Source: an uncultured Clostridia bacterium (GTDB lineage: Bacteria > Bacillota > Clostridia > TANB77 > CAG-465). Taken from it: a DNA stretch of 64,000 nt. The number at the start of each line of letters is the position of its first letter. The stretch's first letter is position 1. The notes beneath the pieces are model-generated. The model was not told the DNA's origin and did not search any database. It worked only from the letters and a program-made list of their open reading frames with translations. Position numbers and translations under genes: made by a program. The stretch covers positions 51,122 through 115,121 of the forward strand of contig CAOYAN010000001.1 of assembly GCA_948562205.1 (NCBI GenBank), in the 5' to 3' direction. Below, piece by piece: positions 17,676 to 27,945 of the stretch.

Positions 17676-19589
17676 TTATCTTTTTAACTTATCCATATCA
17701 ACATCCATAAGTATTGGAAGTATCATTGGTTGTCTTTTAGTTTTTCCATAAATATAATGTATTAATGCATCCCTTAAATTTGACTTTATAGTTGACCATT
17801 CATGAATATTTTCTCTCTCACATTTTTCAAGTTCTTTTTTAGCTATATCTTTTATTTCTTCCATTAAAGATTCACTTTCTCTAACATATACGAAACCACG
17901 TGTTACTATATCTGGACCTGACACTACTTTTGTTGTTTTTCTATCAAGTGCTACAACTATAATTATCATACCATTTTCAGATAGTAATTGTCTATCTCTT
18001 AGAACTATATTTCCAACATCTCCAACTCCAAGACCATCTACAAGTATTATTCCAGATGGTACTTGTAGTCCAATTCTTGCCGTTTCTTTACCTATTTCTA
18101 ATGTTCTACCATTTTCCATTATAAATATATTTTCTTTTGGCGTACCAAGACTTACAGCAATTTCTCCATGTTGTTTTAAAAATCTATATTCACCATGTAC
18201 TGGCATAAAGTATTTTGGTTTTATTAAACTTAACATAAGCTTTAATTCTTCTTGACAAGCATGACCTGATACATGTACATCTGCAAGTTGATTATATATA
18301 ACTTCTGCACCTAATTTTTCTAATTCATCTATTACTCTGCCAACAGATTTTTCATTTCCTGGTATTGGTGAAGATGAAAATATAACTAAATCATCTGGTG
18401 TTACTTGTACTTTTTTATGCTCTCCTGCAGACATTCTACTTAAAGCTGCCATTGGCTCACCTTGTGATCCTGTTGTTATTATTACAAGTTGTTCTGGATT
18501 ATATATATTTATTTTGTCTATATCTATTATTGTTCCCTCTGGAGCTATTAAATATCCAAGTTCTTGTGCAACTGACATTACATTTAACATACTACGTCCA
18601 ACAACCGCAACTTTTCTTTTAAATTTAACAGCTGAATTTATAATTTGTTGCATTCTATGAATATTAGAAGCAAAAGTTGCAACTATAATTCTTTTTGTAC
18701 AGTTTGAAAAAATTCTATCAAATTCTCTTCCAACACTACTCTCAGACATTGTATGTCCTGGTCTTTGTACATTTGTACTATCAGACATCAAAAGAGTAAC
18801 TCCCTCTCTTCCAATTTCTGCAAGTCTTTGAAAATCCATATGCTGTCCATCAATTGGTGTATAGTCAACTTTAAAGTCTCCTGTATGTACTACAACACCA
18901 ACTGGGGTAGTAATAGCAAGTGCTACTGAATCTGCTATTGAATGTGTAACCTTTATAAATTCTACTTTAAAAAATTTACCAAATTTTACAGTCTCTCCTG
19001 CATTTACACATTTAAGTTTTGTTTTCTTGTCTAAATTATGCTCAACAAGTTTAGCTTTTATAAGTCCTAGTGTAAGTTTTGTACCATAAATTGGTACATT
19101 TATTTTCTTTAATACATATGGTATTGATCCTATATGATCTTCGTGACCATGTGTAATTACTATTGCTTTTATTTTTTCTTTATTTCTTTCTAAATAACTA
19201 ATATCTGGTATTACTAAATCAACGCCTAACATTTCATCTTCAGGAAACGCTAATCCACAGTCTACTACAATTATTTCATTTTCATATTCAAAAACTGTAA
19301 TATTTTTACCGATCTCATTCATTCCACCAAGTGGAATAATTTTAAGTTTTGGTTTTGAAATATTTGTAAGTTTACCATGTTTTCTTACTACTGGTTTATT
19401 TATATTTGACACTACTGGTAGAGTATCTACATTTTCAAATTCAACTTTTGTTTTTGATTTTGAAAGTTTTTCTTTTGTATCTTTTGTTAGTTTTCTTGTA
19501 TTTTCTCTTGTTCTATCTTTTCTTGTTCTAGTACTTCTCACGCCTATTTTGGTATTTTTGGCATGAGTATCCCTTTCTTTTTTCTCCAT
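17676..19589 (-). CDS. rnjA: Ribonuclease J
   Basis: Metallo-beta-lactamase/beta-CASP ribonuclease with 5' exo- and endonuclease activity in mRNA decay and rRNA processing. IIPLGGMNEIGKN opens the MBL domain, the zinc motif is THGHEDHIG, later metal ligands lie in HTGDFKVD and SDSTN, and the beta-CASP/C-terminal part contains VHVSGHA and MPVHGEYR. The first ~70 residues are a Lys/Arg/Thr-rich tail not needed for catalysis. I chose the ATG at 19589 because AAAGGAGAG lies just before it; a 10-codon in-frame extension upstream would contain the ribosome-binding site. Confidence 0.93.
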   Translation of the reverse strand: MEKKERDTHAKNTKIGVRSTRTRKDRTRENTRKLTKDTKEKLSKSKTKVEFENVDTLPVVSNINKPVVRKHGKLTNISKPKLKIIPLGGMNEIGKNITVFEYENEIIVVDCGLAFPEDEMLGVDLVIPDISYLERNKEKIKAIVITHGHEDHIGSIPYVLKKINVPIYGTKLTLGLIKAKLVEHNLDKKTKLKCVNAGETVKFGKFFKVEFIKVTHSIADSVALAITTPVGVVVHTGDFKVDYTPIDGQHMDFQRLAEIGREGVTLLMSDSTNVQRPGHTMSESSVGREFDRIFSNCTKRIIVATFASNIHRMQQIINSAVKFKRKVAVVGRSMLNVMSVAQELGYLIAPEGTIIDIDKINIYNPEQLVIITTGSQGEPMAALSRMSAGEHKKVQVTPDDLVIFSSSPIPGNEKSVGRVIDELEKLGAEVIYNQLADVHVSGHACQEELKLMLSLIKPKYFMPVHGEYRFLKQHGEIAVSLGTPKENIFIMENGRTLEIGKETARIGLQVPSGIILVDGLGVGDVGNIVLRDRQLLSENGMIIIVVALDRKTTKVVSGPDIVTRGFVYVRESESLMEEIKDIAKKELEKCERENIHEWSTIKSNLRDALIHYIYGKTKRQPMILPILMDVDMDKLKR

Positions 19590-19724
19590 TTTTATCTCTC
19601 CTTTATATTTATTTTTCAATTTACAATTTTTAACTTACACGTACATATATAATAAATAGCATATGCTATTTTGCCCAAATTTATTTATCTTTACTTTATT
19701 TTACTCACGTAGTCTAACATATAT

Positions 19725-19753
19725 ATTATACAATATTTATCATGTATTGTCAA
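19725..19753 (-). promoter_or_regulatory. Promoter of rnjA-gltX
   Basis: TTGACA (19748-19753), 17-bp spacer, TATAAT (19725-19730). The ~130-nt leader holds the palindrome AATAGCATATGCTATT (19653-19668), a possible hairpin. Confidence 0.85.
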
Positions 19754-19784
19754 ATATAGCTTTTTAAATTTACATTTAAAATTA

Positions 19785-19820
19785 AAATGAATTAAAGGTT
19801 GAGATATACGTCCCAACCTT
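19785..19820 (-). terminator. Terminator after copy G
   Basis: 10-bp stem AAGGTTGGGA/TCTCAACCTT on the minus strand (one G-T pair), then TTAATTC. Confidence 0.75.
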
Positions 19821-19851
19821 GTAATTCTAATTAATAAATTTATTAATTATA

Positions 19852-20454
19852 TTATAGACAAATAAACCATATTACAACTATACATATTAAACTTATTATA
19901 GAAGCGCAAATTAAATAAAATTCTGTATGTATAATAGAAAAAATTAAAGTAGCTAATATACAGCATAAAATAAGTATAAATGGTAAATTATTTACTTTAT
20001 AATACTGTTCATCAAATTTTGCCTCTTTATTATGAAAAACAATTCTATATTTTTTATGCCTAAAAATAAATTTTCTAATAAAATTAATAATACTTGTACT
20101 TTTGAATACATCTCTACTTTCAATATAGCAACTAGTTTTAAATGATGGTAATTTTTTCATTTTTTCTAATTGCTCAGTTATATCAAGTTTAACTTTTATG
20201 GATTCATAATCTTGATCTATTTCTAAATCCTTTTGAAGTCTATCCATTATAAATTCAAAATCTATTAAATATGGTCTATTACATCCTTCTTCTGTATTAT
20301 TGAAAATTTTATATAAACTTAAATTGCTTATTTTCCTAATAATATTTCTTCTTTTTTCTTCAAAAACTTCAAATACAATTGCATCTTGTTTTTTCTCTAA
20401 TTTTTTTATAATTTCTTTAATATTAAATTCCTCTACTGGTGTTGTTTTTCTCAT
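19852..20454 (-). CDS. Paralogous membrane protein, copy G (200 aa), separated from the array
   Basis: Seventh family member, detached from the tandem six by rnjA-gltX. It carries TPVEEFNIKEI, LSLYKIFNN, PYLIDFEFIMDRLQKD, PSFKTSCYIESRDVFKS, RHKKYRIVFHNKEAKF and two C-terminal helices. The usual CHIES is CYIES here, so the histidine is not invariant. Own promoter and terminator; ribosome-binding site AAGGAG. Confidence 0.85.
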   Translation of the reverse strand: MRKTTPVEEFNIKEIIKKLEKKQDAIVFEVFEEKRRNIIRKISNLSLYKIFNNTEEGCNRPYLIDFEFIMDRLQKDLEIDQDYESIKVKLDITEQLEKMKKLPSFKTSCYIESRDVFKSTSIINFIRKFIFRHKKYRIVFHNKEAKFDEQYYKVNNLPFILILCCILATLIFSIIHTEFYLICASIISLICIVVIWFICL

Positions 20455-20499
20455 ACCTTTACTCCTTAAATAATTATATTTAAAGTAACTTTTTTTGAT

Positions 20500-20528
20500 A
20501 TTATATACAAAATACGTTTATATGTCAG
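20500..20528 (-). promoter_or_regulatory. Promoter of copy G
   Basis: CTGACA (20523-20528), 17-bp spacer, TATAAT (20500-20505). Divergent from the promoter at 20547. Confidence 0.8.
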
Positions 20529-20546
20529 GCTATTATGTATATATAC

Positions 20547-20575
20547 TTGACTATATTAACTTAAAGTGTTATTAT
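20547..20575 (+). promoter_or_regulatory. Promoter of the 147-aa gene
   Basis: TTGACT (20547-20552), 17-bp spacer, TATTAT (20570-20575). Confidence 0.7.
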
Positions 20576-20625
20576 TAACATAATAATAATAATAAACTTA
20601 TAAATAATTTTTATAGGAGGACTAT

Positions 20626-21069
20626 ATGAGTAATATAAATTTAGAACTAATTAAAGAAATGTGTACTACTTATTCTAAAGGTAATATATCAATGGAAAAA
20701 ATAGAAAAAATGTATAATTTACCAAAAGGAAAATTTCGGAAAATCATCAAAAAAGCTATAATATATGGATATATAGATATAGATATTGCATATAAAATAA
20801 TGGATGTAGCTATAAAACATAACCATGATACTACCATAAAAAAAGGCTTTGAACCAAATGATAATGTTGAAAAATATTATACTTATCTTATAAATGCAAG
20901 TATTGATCGAAAAAAAGCATTAGAGAACTTAAATTACTATACTTTCATTTTAGATGGATATGATGATAACATCTTAACTGATGAAGATTTTCCTTTTACT
21001 AAAGAACAGTTATTATATAATATTGATAAATGTAAAGATACAATTCAAAAAGCAGAAAATATGATTTAA
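20626..21069 (+). CDS. Uncharacterised 147-aa protein with HTH-like N-terminus
   Basis: Family not recognised. Residues ~8-45 (LIKEMCTTYSKGNISMEKIE, then MYNLPKGKFRKIIKKA) look like a helix-turn-helix of the sporulation-regulator or sigma-region type. The second half is acidic and helical. AGGAGG lies 6 nt before the ATG. No membrane segment or signal. Single-gene unit with its own promoter and terminator, divergent from copy G, so regulation of copy G is conceivable but unsupported. Confidence 0.75.
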   Translation: MSNINLELIKEMCTTYSKGNISMEKIEKMYNLPKGKFRKIIKKAIIYGYIDIDIAYKIMDVAIKHNHDTTIKKGFEPNDNVEKYYTYLINASIDRKKALENLNYYTFILDGYDDNILTDEDFPFTKEQLLYNIDKCKDTIQKAENMI

Positions 21070-21074
21070 AAATT

Positions 21075-21107
21075 AAAAGCACCAGGTCTTTGAACCTTGG
21101 TGCTTTT
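21075..21107. terminator. Terminator after the 147-aa gene
   Basis: Stem AAAAGCACCAGG / CCTTGGTGCTTTT with one bulge; works in either direction. Confidence 0.85.
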
Positions 21108-21112
21108 AATTA

Positions 21113-21214
21113 TTATTTATTCTTTTTCATATTCTCTATTTCTTCCTTATTCAAACCAGTAACTTTTGATATAAATTTAATACTTATCATAATTATTTTT
21201 CTTTTGATTACATA
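21113..21214 (-). pseudogene. C-terminal remnant of an Rpn/PD-(D/E)XK transposase-like protein
   Basis: The minus frame ends ISIKFISKVTGLNKEEIENM and KKNK then stop. The pattern ISIEFISKVTGLSIEEIEKL is the usual C-terminal tail of Rpn-family recombination-promoting nucleases. No catalytic domain remains upstream and no start region is present, so this is a relic of ~30 codons. Confidence 0.5.
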
Positions 21215-21315
21215 TTTATCTTAGCATTTATTTAAACTTTTTTCAAGTAGTATTAATTTATTTATTTGATTTCTTCTTATATCTGTGCTATAGTTATATA
21301 GACTGGAGGTACATT

Positions 21316-22914
21316 ATGAAAGTATTACTTACAACACTAAATTCAAAATTCTCACATATAAATATAGCATTATATTATCTACAAAGATCTATTGATAATA
21401 TATGTGATTGCAGTATAAAAAACTATACGATAAATGATAGTTTAGATAAAATAATGAGTAACATTTTATCTTATAAGTCTGATGTTATATGTTTCGGTTG
21501 CTATATATGGAATATTGAATACACACTAAAACTTGCAGAGTCTATAAAAAAGATAAATCCAAGTGTTATAATAGCCTTAGGGGGACCTGAAGTATCATAT
21601 AATCCAGATGAAGTACTTGAAAAATATCCATTTATTTCAAGTATTATGTGTGGTGAGGGTGAAAATGCAATAAAAGATTTAATTACAGATGTAAAAAATA
21701 ATTGCATTAAACCTATATATGAAAAATCTGTTAATATTTGTGATATTCCAAGAATTGCAGATGATATAATATCAAATTATGATAACAGAGTTGTATACTT
21801 TGAAACAAGTAGAGGTTGCCCTTATAGATGTAGTTATTGTCTATCATGTATTGATAAAAATATTAAATACTTTAATATAGATTATGTTTTAGAAGACTTA
21901 AAAAAACTTTTATCTAAAAATGTAATACAAATAAGGTTTATAGATAGAACATTTAACTCAGATAGAAAAAGGGCATTAAAAATTTGGAAATTTTTACTTG
22001 ATAATAAAAATTCTACTACATTTCACTTTGAAATATGTGCAAGTTTAATCGATGATGAAACCCTTGAATTTTTAAAAACAGTACCAAAAGACACTTTTCA
22101 ATTTGAAATAGGTATACAATCTACAAATAAAGATACACTAAACGCTATACACAGAATATATAACTTTGAAAAAGAAAGAAAAATAATTGAACGTTTGATA
22201 GAATGTACAAATATTAAATTACACACTGACCTAATCATAGGGCTTCCATATGAAACTTTTGAAATATTTAAAACTTCTTTTAATAATTTATATAGTTTAC
22301 ACCCTCATGAAATACAAGTAGGTTTTCTAAAATTTTTAAAAGGAACTGATATATATTACAAAAAAGAAATTCATGGTTACAAATATAATAGTTACCCACC
22401 ATTTGAAGTATTAGAAAATAATTATATTTCTTACAGTGAAGTTTCATATCTAAAAAATTTTGAAGCAGTTTTTGAAATGATATATAATTCTACACATTTT
22501 AAAAATACAGTAAAGGTTATTGAAAAAATGTATAAAAATGATTATTTTAAGATGTATTCAGATATTACAGACTTTTTTATATCATATAACCTATTAGATA
22601 GAAAAATATCAACTGATGAATGTTTTGAAACATTGAATAATATGTTTAATAATAATAGTTTAGTAAATCAAGCTTTAACATATGACTACTTCTTAAACTT
22701 TAATGGAACTAGAAGTTGGCAATATAGTAAGTATTCTCATATATTAAAAGAAGAAATAAATATTTTTATAGAAAAAAATAGAAATACTATATTTAATGAG
22801 AAAAGAAATTTAGAAATACATAAAAATTATAAATTTTTAATACTTGATTTTGATTTTAATACAAATTCAAATAGTAAAACTATATATTATACATTAAAAA
22901 ACAGGCAAAAATAA
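21316..22914 (+). CDS. B12-binding radical SAM protein (DUF4080-type C-terminus)
   Basis: A 532-aa protein. Residues ~1-130 form a cobalamin-binding-like Rossmann domain (DVICFGCYIWN, IALGGPEVSYNPDEVL, MCGEGENAI). Residues ~170-360 are a radical SAM barrel with the cluster motif CPYRCSYC, three cysteines spaced CxxxCxxC. The C-terminal ~150 residues match the DUF4080 architecture of Firmicute B12/radical-SAM proteins. The substrate is unknown; such enzymes often methylate unactivated carbons. GGAGG precedes the ATG. No neighbour reveals a pathway. Confidence 0.88.
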   Translation: MKVLLTTLNSKFSHINIALYYLQRSIDNICDCSIKNYTINDSLDKIMSNILSYKSDVICFGCYIWNIEYTLKLAESIKKINPSVIIALGGPEVSYNPDEVLEKYPFISSIMCGEGENAIKDLITDVKNNCIKPIYEKSVNICDIPRIADDIISNYDNRVVYFETSRGCPYRCSYCLSCIDKNIKYFNIDYVLEDLKKLLSKNVIQIRFIDRTFNSDRKRALKIWKFLLDNKNSTTFHFEICASLIDDETLEFLKTVPKDTFQFEIGIQSTNKDTLNAIHRIYNFEKERKIIERLIECTNIKLHTDLIIGLPYETFEIFKTSFNNLYSLHPHEIQVGFLKFLKGTDIYYKKEIHGYKYNSYPPFEVLENNYISYSEVSYLKNFEAVFEMIYNSTHFKNTVKVIEKMYKNDYFKMYSDITDFFISYNLLDRKISTDECFETLNNMFNNNSLVNQALTYDYFLNFNGTRSWQYSKYSHILKEEINIFIEKNRNTIFNEKRNLEIHKNYKFLILDFDFNTNSNSKTIYYTLKNRQK

Positions 22915-23075
22915 TTATATTCTTCTGAAAGTTTAGGAAAAACGGTACTTTATATAATCTAGATAAAATTAATCCACATATATTAAAATTTTCTAGAATT
23001 TATAAAAAACATATATATTTTTATTTAGTAACTTGAAAAGGTAAGTTCTAGTTTACAAAAAAGATTACATAATTA

Positions 23076-23104
23076 TTGACTTTATACTATAACTATAGTA
23101 TAAT
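23076..23104 (+). promoter_or_regulatory. Promoter of the 48-aa peptide gene
   Basis: TTGACT (23076-23081), 17-bp spacer, TATAAT (23099-23104). Confidence 0.85.
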
Positions 23105-23149
23105 ATATGCGTAAACATAAAAACCTAATTTTACTAAAGGAGGAGCTAA

Positions 23150-23296
23150 ATGCCATTTATTGTTTTATTAATACTTTTTGTATTTTGTGCACCAATTATT
23201 AAATTTGCATTAAAACAGGGGGTAGTTGGTTTTATACTAACTATTATATTTTTAGGAATGTTCTTCTTCCTATTTTTTGGTGTACCATATAGATAA
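23150..23296 (+). CDS. Small hydrophobic membrane protein (48 aa)
   Basis: A 48-codon frame with AAGGAGGAG ending 4 nt before the ATG, a strong promoter 45 nt upstream and a perfect terminator after it, so it is almost certainly expressed. Two hydrophobic segments (about 2-16 and 26-44) are split by KFALKQG; the end is VPYR. No homologue recognised. Could be a small membrane regulator or a toxin-like peptide; no antisense RNA is evident on the opposite strand. Confidence 0.75.
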   Translation: MPFIVLLILFVFCAPIIKFALKQGVVGFILTIIFLGMFFFLFFGVPYR

Positions 23297-23339
23297 AAAT
23301 GTATGATAAAGATAAAGTTATATTAATAGCATTGAAATA

Positions 23340-23374
23340 TAGAGTGTCTAGAAATTTGATTTTCTAGACACTCT
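23340..23374. terminator. Bidirectional terminator between the 48-aa gene and nadE
   Basis: Long stem AGAGTGTCTAGAAA/TTTTCTAGACACTCT with a short loop, positioned to serve both convergent units. Confidence 0.85.
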
Positions 23375-23392
23375 ATTTATATACAAAAATTA

Positions 23393-25318
23393 TTAAATTT
23401 TCCAAATTTTAGATGTCATATCTGCAGACATCCTAAGATCTCCCCTTGGAGAAAGTGCAACACTACCTACCTTAGGCCCTGCAGGTACACAGTCACGCTT
23501 ATACTGATTATTAAAGAATCTGGTAAAGAAGATATTATACCATTCATTTATCTGTTCTTCTGTGTAAATTCCATCAAAAGCAATATTTGCAAGGAAAATA
23601 AGTTTTTCGCCAGATGTCCCCCTTCTTAAGAAATGATATAAGAAGAAATCTTGTACTTCATAAGCACCTACATTACTCTCTGTCTTTTGCGCTATATTAC
23701 CATTCTCATCAGGTGGTAAAAGTTCAGGACTGATAGGTGTTTCTACAATATCAAAAAGAATATCTTTATACTCAGGATTTTCATTAGCATACCAATTTAT
23801 AAGGTGTTTTACTAATGTTTTAGGAATAGAAGCATTCACATTATACATTGACATATGATCAGCATTGTATGTACACCATCCAAGTGCACCCTCAGAAAGA
23901 TCACCAGTACCAATTGTAAAGCCTTTATCCATAAGAATCTGAGTTCTTTCTCTTGCCTGAGAATTTTCATACACTAAGTTATGATTATTAATATCATGTC
24001 CAATATCTTTAAAATGCTGAATACAAGCATCTTTAATAGAGATCTCTTCCAAAGTAATTCCAAGTGCCTCCGAAAGTTTTAAGGAATTTTGATACGTTCT
24101 ATCACTCGTACCAAAACCAGGCATTGTAATTCCTAAAATTCCTTTTTTATCATATCCTAAAACTTCAAAAGCATTAGCTGTAACAAGAAGTGCAAGTGTT
24201 GAATCAAGACCACCAGATACTCCAATGGTTACCTTGTCTAAGTTAATACTCTTAAGTCTTTTGGCAAGGCCGTAAGTCTGAATATCAAAAATCTCTTTAC
24301 AAGCTTTAGGATTATTCTTAGGAACAAAAGGATGTGGATTTATATCTCTTTTAAGATCACCTACTAACTCACTGTTGGCCCAATTATCAACATATACATG
24401 TTGTACATCAGATATAGTTTTACTTGCACAATCTGCAAATGTTTTGTTTTTTATTCTCTCAAAGTTTAAAAATTCTACATCTACATCTTTGTAATAGAGT
24501 GTATTATCCCACTGATATCTTTTAGCAGTAAGAAGTTCTTTTCCATTTTCAAAAATATAACCACTACCACCAAAAACAGTATCTGTTGTAGATTCATTAA
24601 GACCTGCAGAAGTATAAACATATGCACTATGAGTTCTCGCACTCTGTGTTTTTACAAGTTCCTTTCTATACTCATCTTTTCCAAGTAGCTCATTACTTGC
24701 AGAAAGATTTGCAATAATATTTGCACCAGAGAGTGCTAAATCAAGACTTGGAGGTTTAACACTCCATAGATCTTCACAAATTTCCACACCAAAACTATAA
24801 CCATGCCCTGTTTCAAAATTAACATCAAATACAATATTTCCAAATGGAACATCAAATGCAAATGCATCTCCAAGACCTAATCTTTTTATAATCTTTTCTT
24901 TTCCATTATATGAGGTAAAATATCTTTTTTCATAAAACTCATTTTGATTTGGAATATATGTCTTAGGAACTACTCCAAGTATTTCACCTCTTTGCATTAC
25001 TACAGCTACATTATATAATATAGAATTTACTCTAAGTGGCATACCTACAATAAATATTGAAGTGTATGTGTAATCTTTAGTCCCATAATATATTTTATTT
25101 AATGCCTTCAAGCACTTTGACTCAAGATTTGTATCAAAAAACATATCTTGCATGGTATATCCAGTTATACAAAGTTCAGGAAATACAAGTAAATCAATAC
25201 CTGCTTTTGATGCTCTATATACAGTTTCTATGATCTCATCTACATTCTTATCTATATCACCAACATTTGAACCAAGTGTACTGATACCACATCTTACAAA
25301 ACCATATCTTTTTTTCAT
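23393..25318 (-). CDS. nadE: Glutamine-dependent NAD+ synthetase
   Basis: A 641-aa two-domain enzyme making NAD+ from deamido-NAD+. The N-terminal nitrilase-type glutaminase (to ~300) has catalytic Glu in VFPELCITGY, Lys in VVPKTYIPN and Cys in GVEICEDLW. The C-terminal synthetase has the PP-loop VSGGLDSTLAL and GTGDLSEGALGW. TAGGAGG precedes the ATG. It has its own promoter, and codon use is like its neighbours. Confidence 0.96.
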   Translation of the reverse strand: MKKRYGFVRCGISTLGSNVGDIDKNVDEIIETVYRASKAGIDLLVFPELCITGYTMQDMFFDTNLESKCLKALNKIYYGTKDYTYTSIFIVGMPLRVNSILYNVAVVMQRGEILGVVPKTYIPNQNEFYEKRYFTSYNGKEKIIKRLGLGDAFAFDVPFGNIVFDVNFETGHGYSFGVEICEDLWSVKPPSLDLALSGANIIANLSASNELLGKDEYRKELVKTQSARTHSAYVYTSAGLNESTTDTVFGGSGYIFENGKELLTAKRYQWDNTLYYKDVDVEFLNFERIKNKTFADCASKTISDVQHVYVDNWANSELVGDLKRDINPHPFVPKNNPKACKEIFDIQTYGLAKRLKSINLDKVTIGVSGGLDSTLALLVTANAFEVLGYDKKGILGITMPGFGTSDRTYQNSLKLSEALGITLEEISIKDACIQHFKDIGHDINNHNLVYENSQARERTQILMDKGFTIGTGDLSEGALGWCTYNADHMSMYNVNASIPKTLVKHLINWYANENPEYKDILFDIVETPISPELLPPDENGNIAQKTESNVGAYEVQDFFLYHFLRRGTSGEKLIFLANIAFDGIYTEEQINEWYNIFFTRFFNNQYKRDCVPAGPKVGSVALSPRGDLRMSADMTSKIWKI

Positions 25319-25427
25319 AGTTTTCCTCCTATATTTTAGTTTTTATGACTACAGTTACATTTTAATTAATATATTAAAATCGCTCCCTTCATATTATAAA
25401 AGTTGTTATTACCAAAACGTTAATAAC

Positions 25428-25456
25428 ATTATACTCAGTTATATACCATTTGTCAA
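25428..25456 (-). promoter_or_regulatory. Promoter of nadE
   Basis: TTGACA (25451-25456), 17-bp spacer, TATAAT (25428-25433). The ~100-nt leader contains ACGTTAATAACATTATACT but no repressor site I can name. Confidence 0.85.
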
Positions 25457-25549
25457 GTATTTTATGTAATATTGATTGAAATTTATTTTAGTATAAATTA
25501 TATTTAATTGAGTAAAAATAAATAATTTTTTAAATATTATATTATTTTG

Positions 25550-25586
25550 TATATAAAAAGAGAAGATAGATCCAACTATCTTCTCT
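25550..25586 (-). terminator. Terminator of the glycolytic operon, after eno
   Basis: 11-bp stem AGAGAAGATAG/CTATCTTCTCT (25559-25569, 25576-25586), followed on the minus strand by TTTTTATATAC. Confidence 0.9.
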
Positions 25587-25619
25587 ATAATTAAATGTTT
25601 ACTTATCAATATATTCTAA

Positions 25620-26975
<1,356 letters not shown>

Positions 26976-27001
26976 CTACAAAAAAACTTGTAGAATATAA
27001 C

Positions 27002-27934
27002 TTAATCAAAATCTAATTTTCTTTCTTGTCTTCTTATATTTCTCTCTTGTATTTTTCTTGCATATAAATTTACTTTTTCTTGATATCTTTCTTCTGCCTC
27101 TTTAGCTCTCTTAGTTTTCTCTATTTCATCTTGTATTTTATCATATTCTTCAATTCTCTCTTCCATATCATAAGAGGCAAGAGCAAATTTATCATCTTCA
27201 AAATAGAATTTATTTTCAGCTATATATAGCTTGTCTTCTTCTATATTCCCATTATAACTAAGAGATAATTTTTCTGCTGTGCTCATATCATTTGTAATAG
27301 ATGTATCATACTCTTCAAGTACAATTTTTGATTCATCTACTACATTATAATAATTTAGTACATCATCACAAAGACTTAAGAAAATTTTTCTATACTCACT
27401 TGCATAAATAGGAAGTTTTTTACCATAATGATTTACTATTCTATATGACAAGTTAAGATATAAGGCAACAAACCTTTCAGGTGTTATTTTACCTTTAATT
27501 AATCTATCTCTTAAATCATATAAAAGGTCTAGACAATCATCTTTTATATCTTCTCTTGCATCTTCAAGCTCCCATTCTTCTTTTTTCTTTTTCCTTCTTT
27601 CTTTTCTTTTTTGTGCAAGTAATTCTTTTTTCATTTTTTCTCTTGAAATAACTAAGTAATTTCCCATAATTGATTTTCCACAATTTGGACATTTACCATC
27701 TTTTTCAATTAAATCTTTTAGGCGTGGTTTGTGAGGTTCTTTAGTTTCATCTAAAATAAATCTACATTTAAGACACATAAATATTTTATATTCATCATCT
27801 TGCAAATCTTCTTGATTTAATACTTCTTCTTCCTCATCACCAAAAATATCAATATGATCTTCTCCAAAGCCCCAAATAGCTTTGTAATCAGTATAATTTA
27901 TACTGTTAAAATCATCTTTTTTTTCTTCATCCAT
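27002..27934 (-). CDS. Zinc-ribbon protein of unknown function in the glycolytic operon (310 aa)
   Basis: Not recognised. The first ~50 residues are acidic. Two cysteine knuckles, CLKC (~54-57) and CPNC (~86-89), form a zinc ribbon. A very basic stretch (KRKERRKKKKEEWELEDARE) follows, then a helical acidic C-terminal half ending with another Arg/Lys coiled coil (RRQERKLDFD). No signal or membrane segment. It starts 11 nt after gpmI and precedes eno; AGAGAGG is the ribosome-binding site. The mix of a zinc ribbon and a basic helix suggests nucleic-acid or ribosome association; a link to eno (an RNase-complex partner in other bacteria) is speculation. Confidence 0.8.
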   Translation of the reverse strand: MDEEKKDDFNSINYTDYKAIWGFGEDHIDIFGDEEEEVLNQEDLQDDEYKIFMCLKCRFILDETKEPHKPRLKDLIEKDGKCPNCGKSIMGNYLVISREKMKKELLAQKRKERRKKKKEEWELEDAREDIKDDCLDLLYDLRDRLIKGKITPERFVALYLNLSYRIVNHYGKKLPIYASEYRKIFLSLCDDVLNYYNVVDESKIVLEEYDTSITNDMSTAEKLSLSYNGNIEEDKLYIAENKFYFEDDKFALASYDMEERIEEYDKIQDEIEKTKRAKEAEERYQEKVNLYARKIQERNIRRQERKLDFD

Positions 27935-27945
27935 AGAATACCTCT

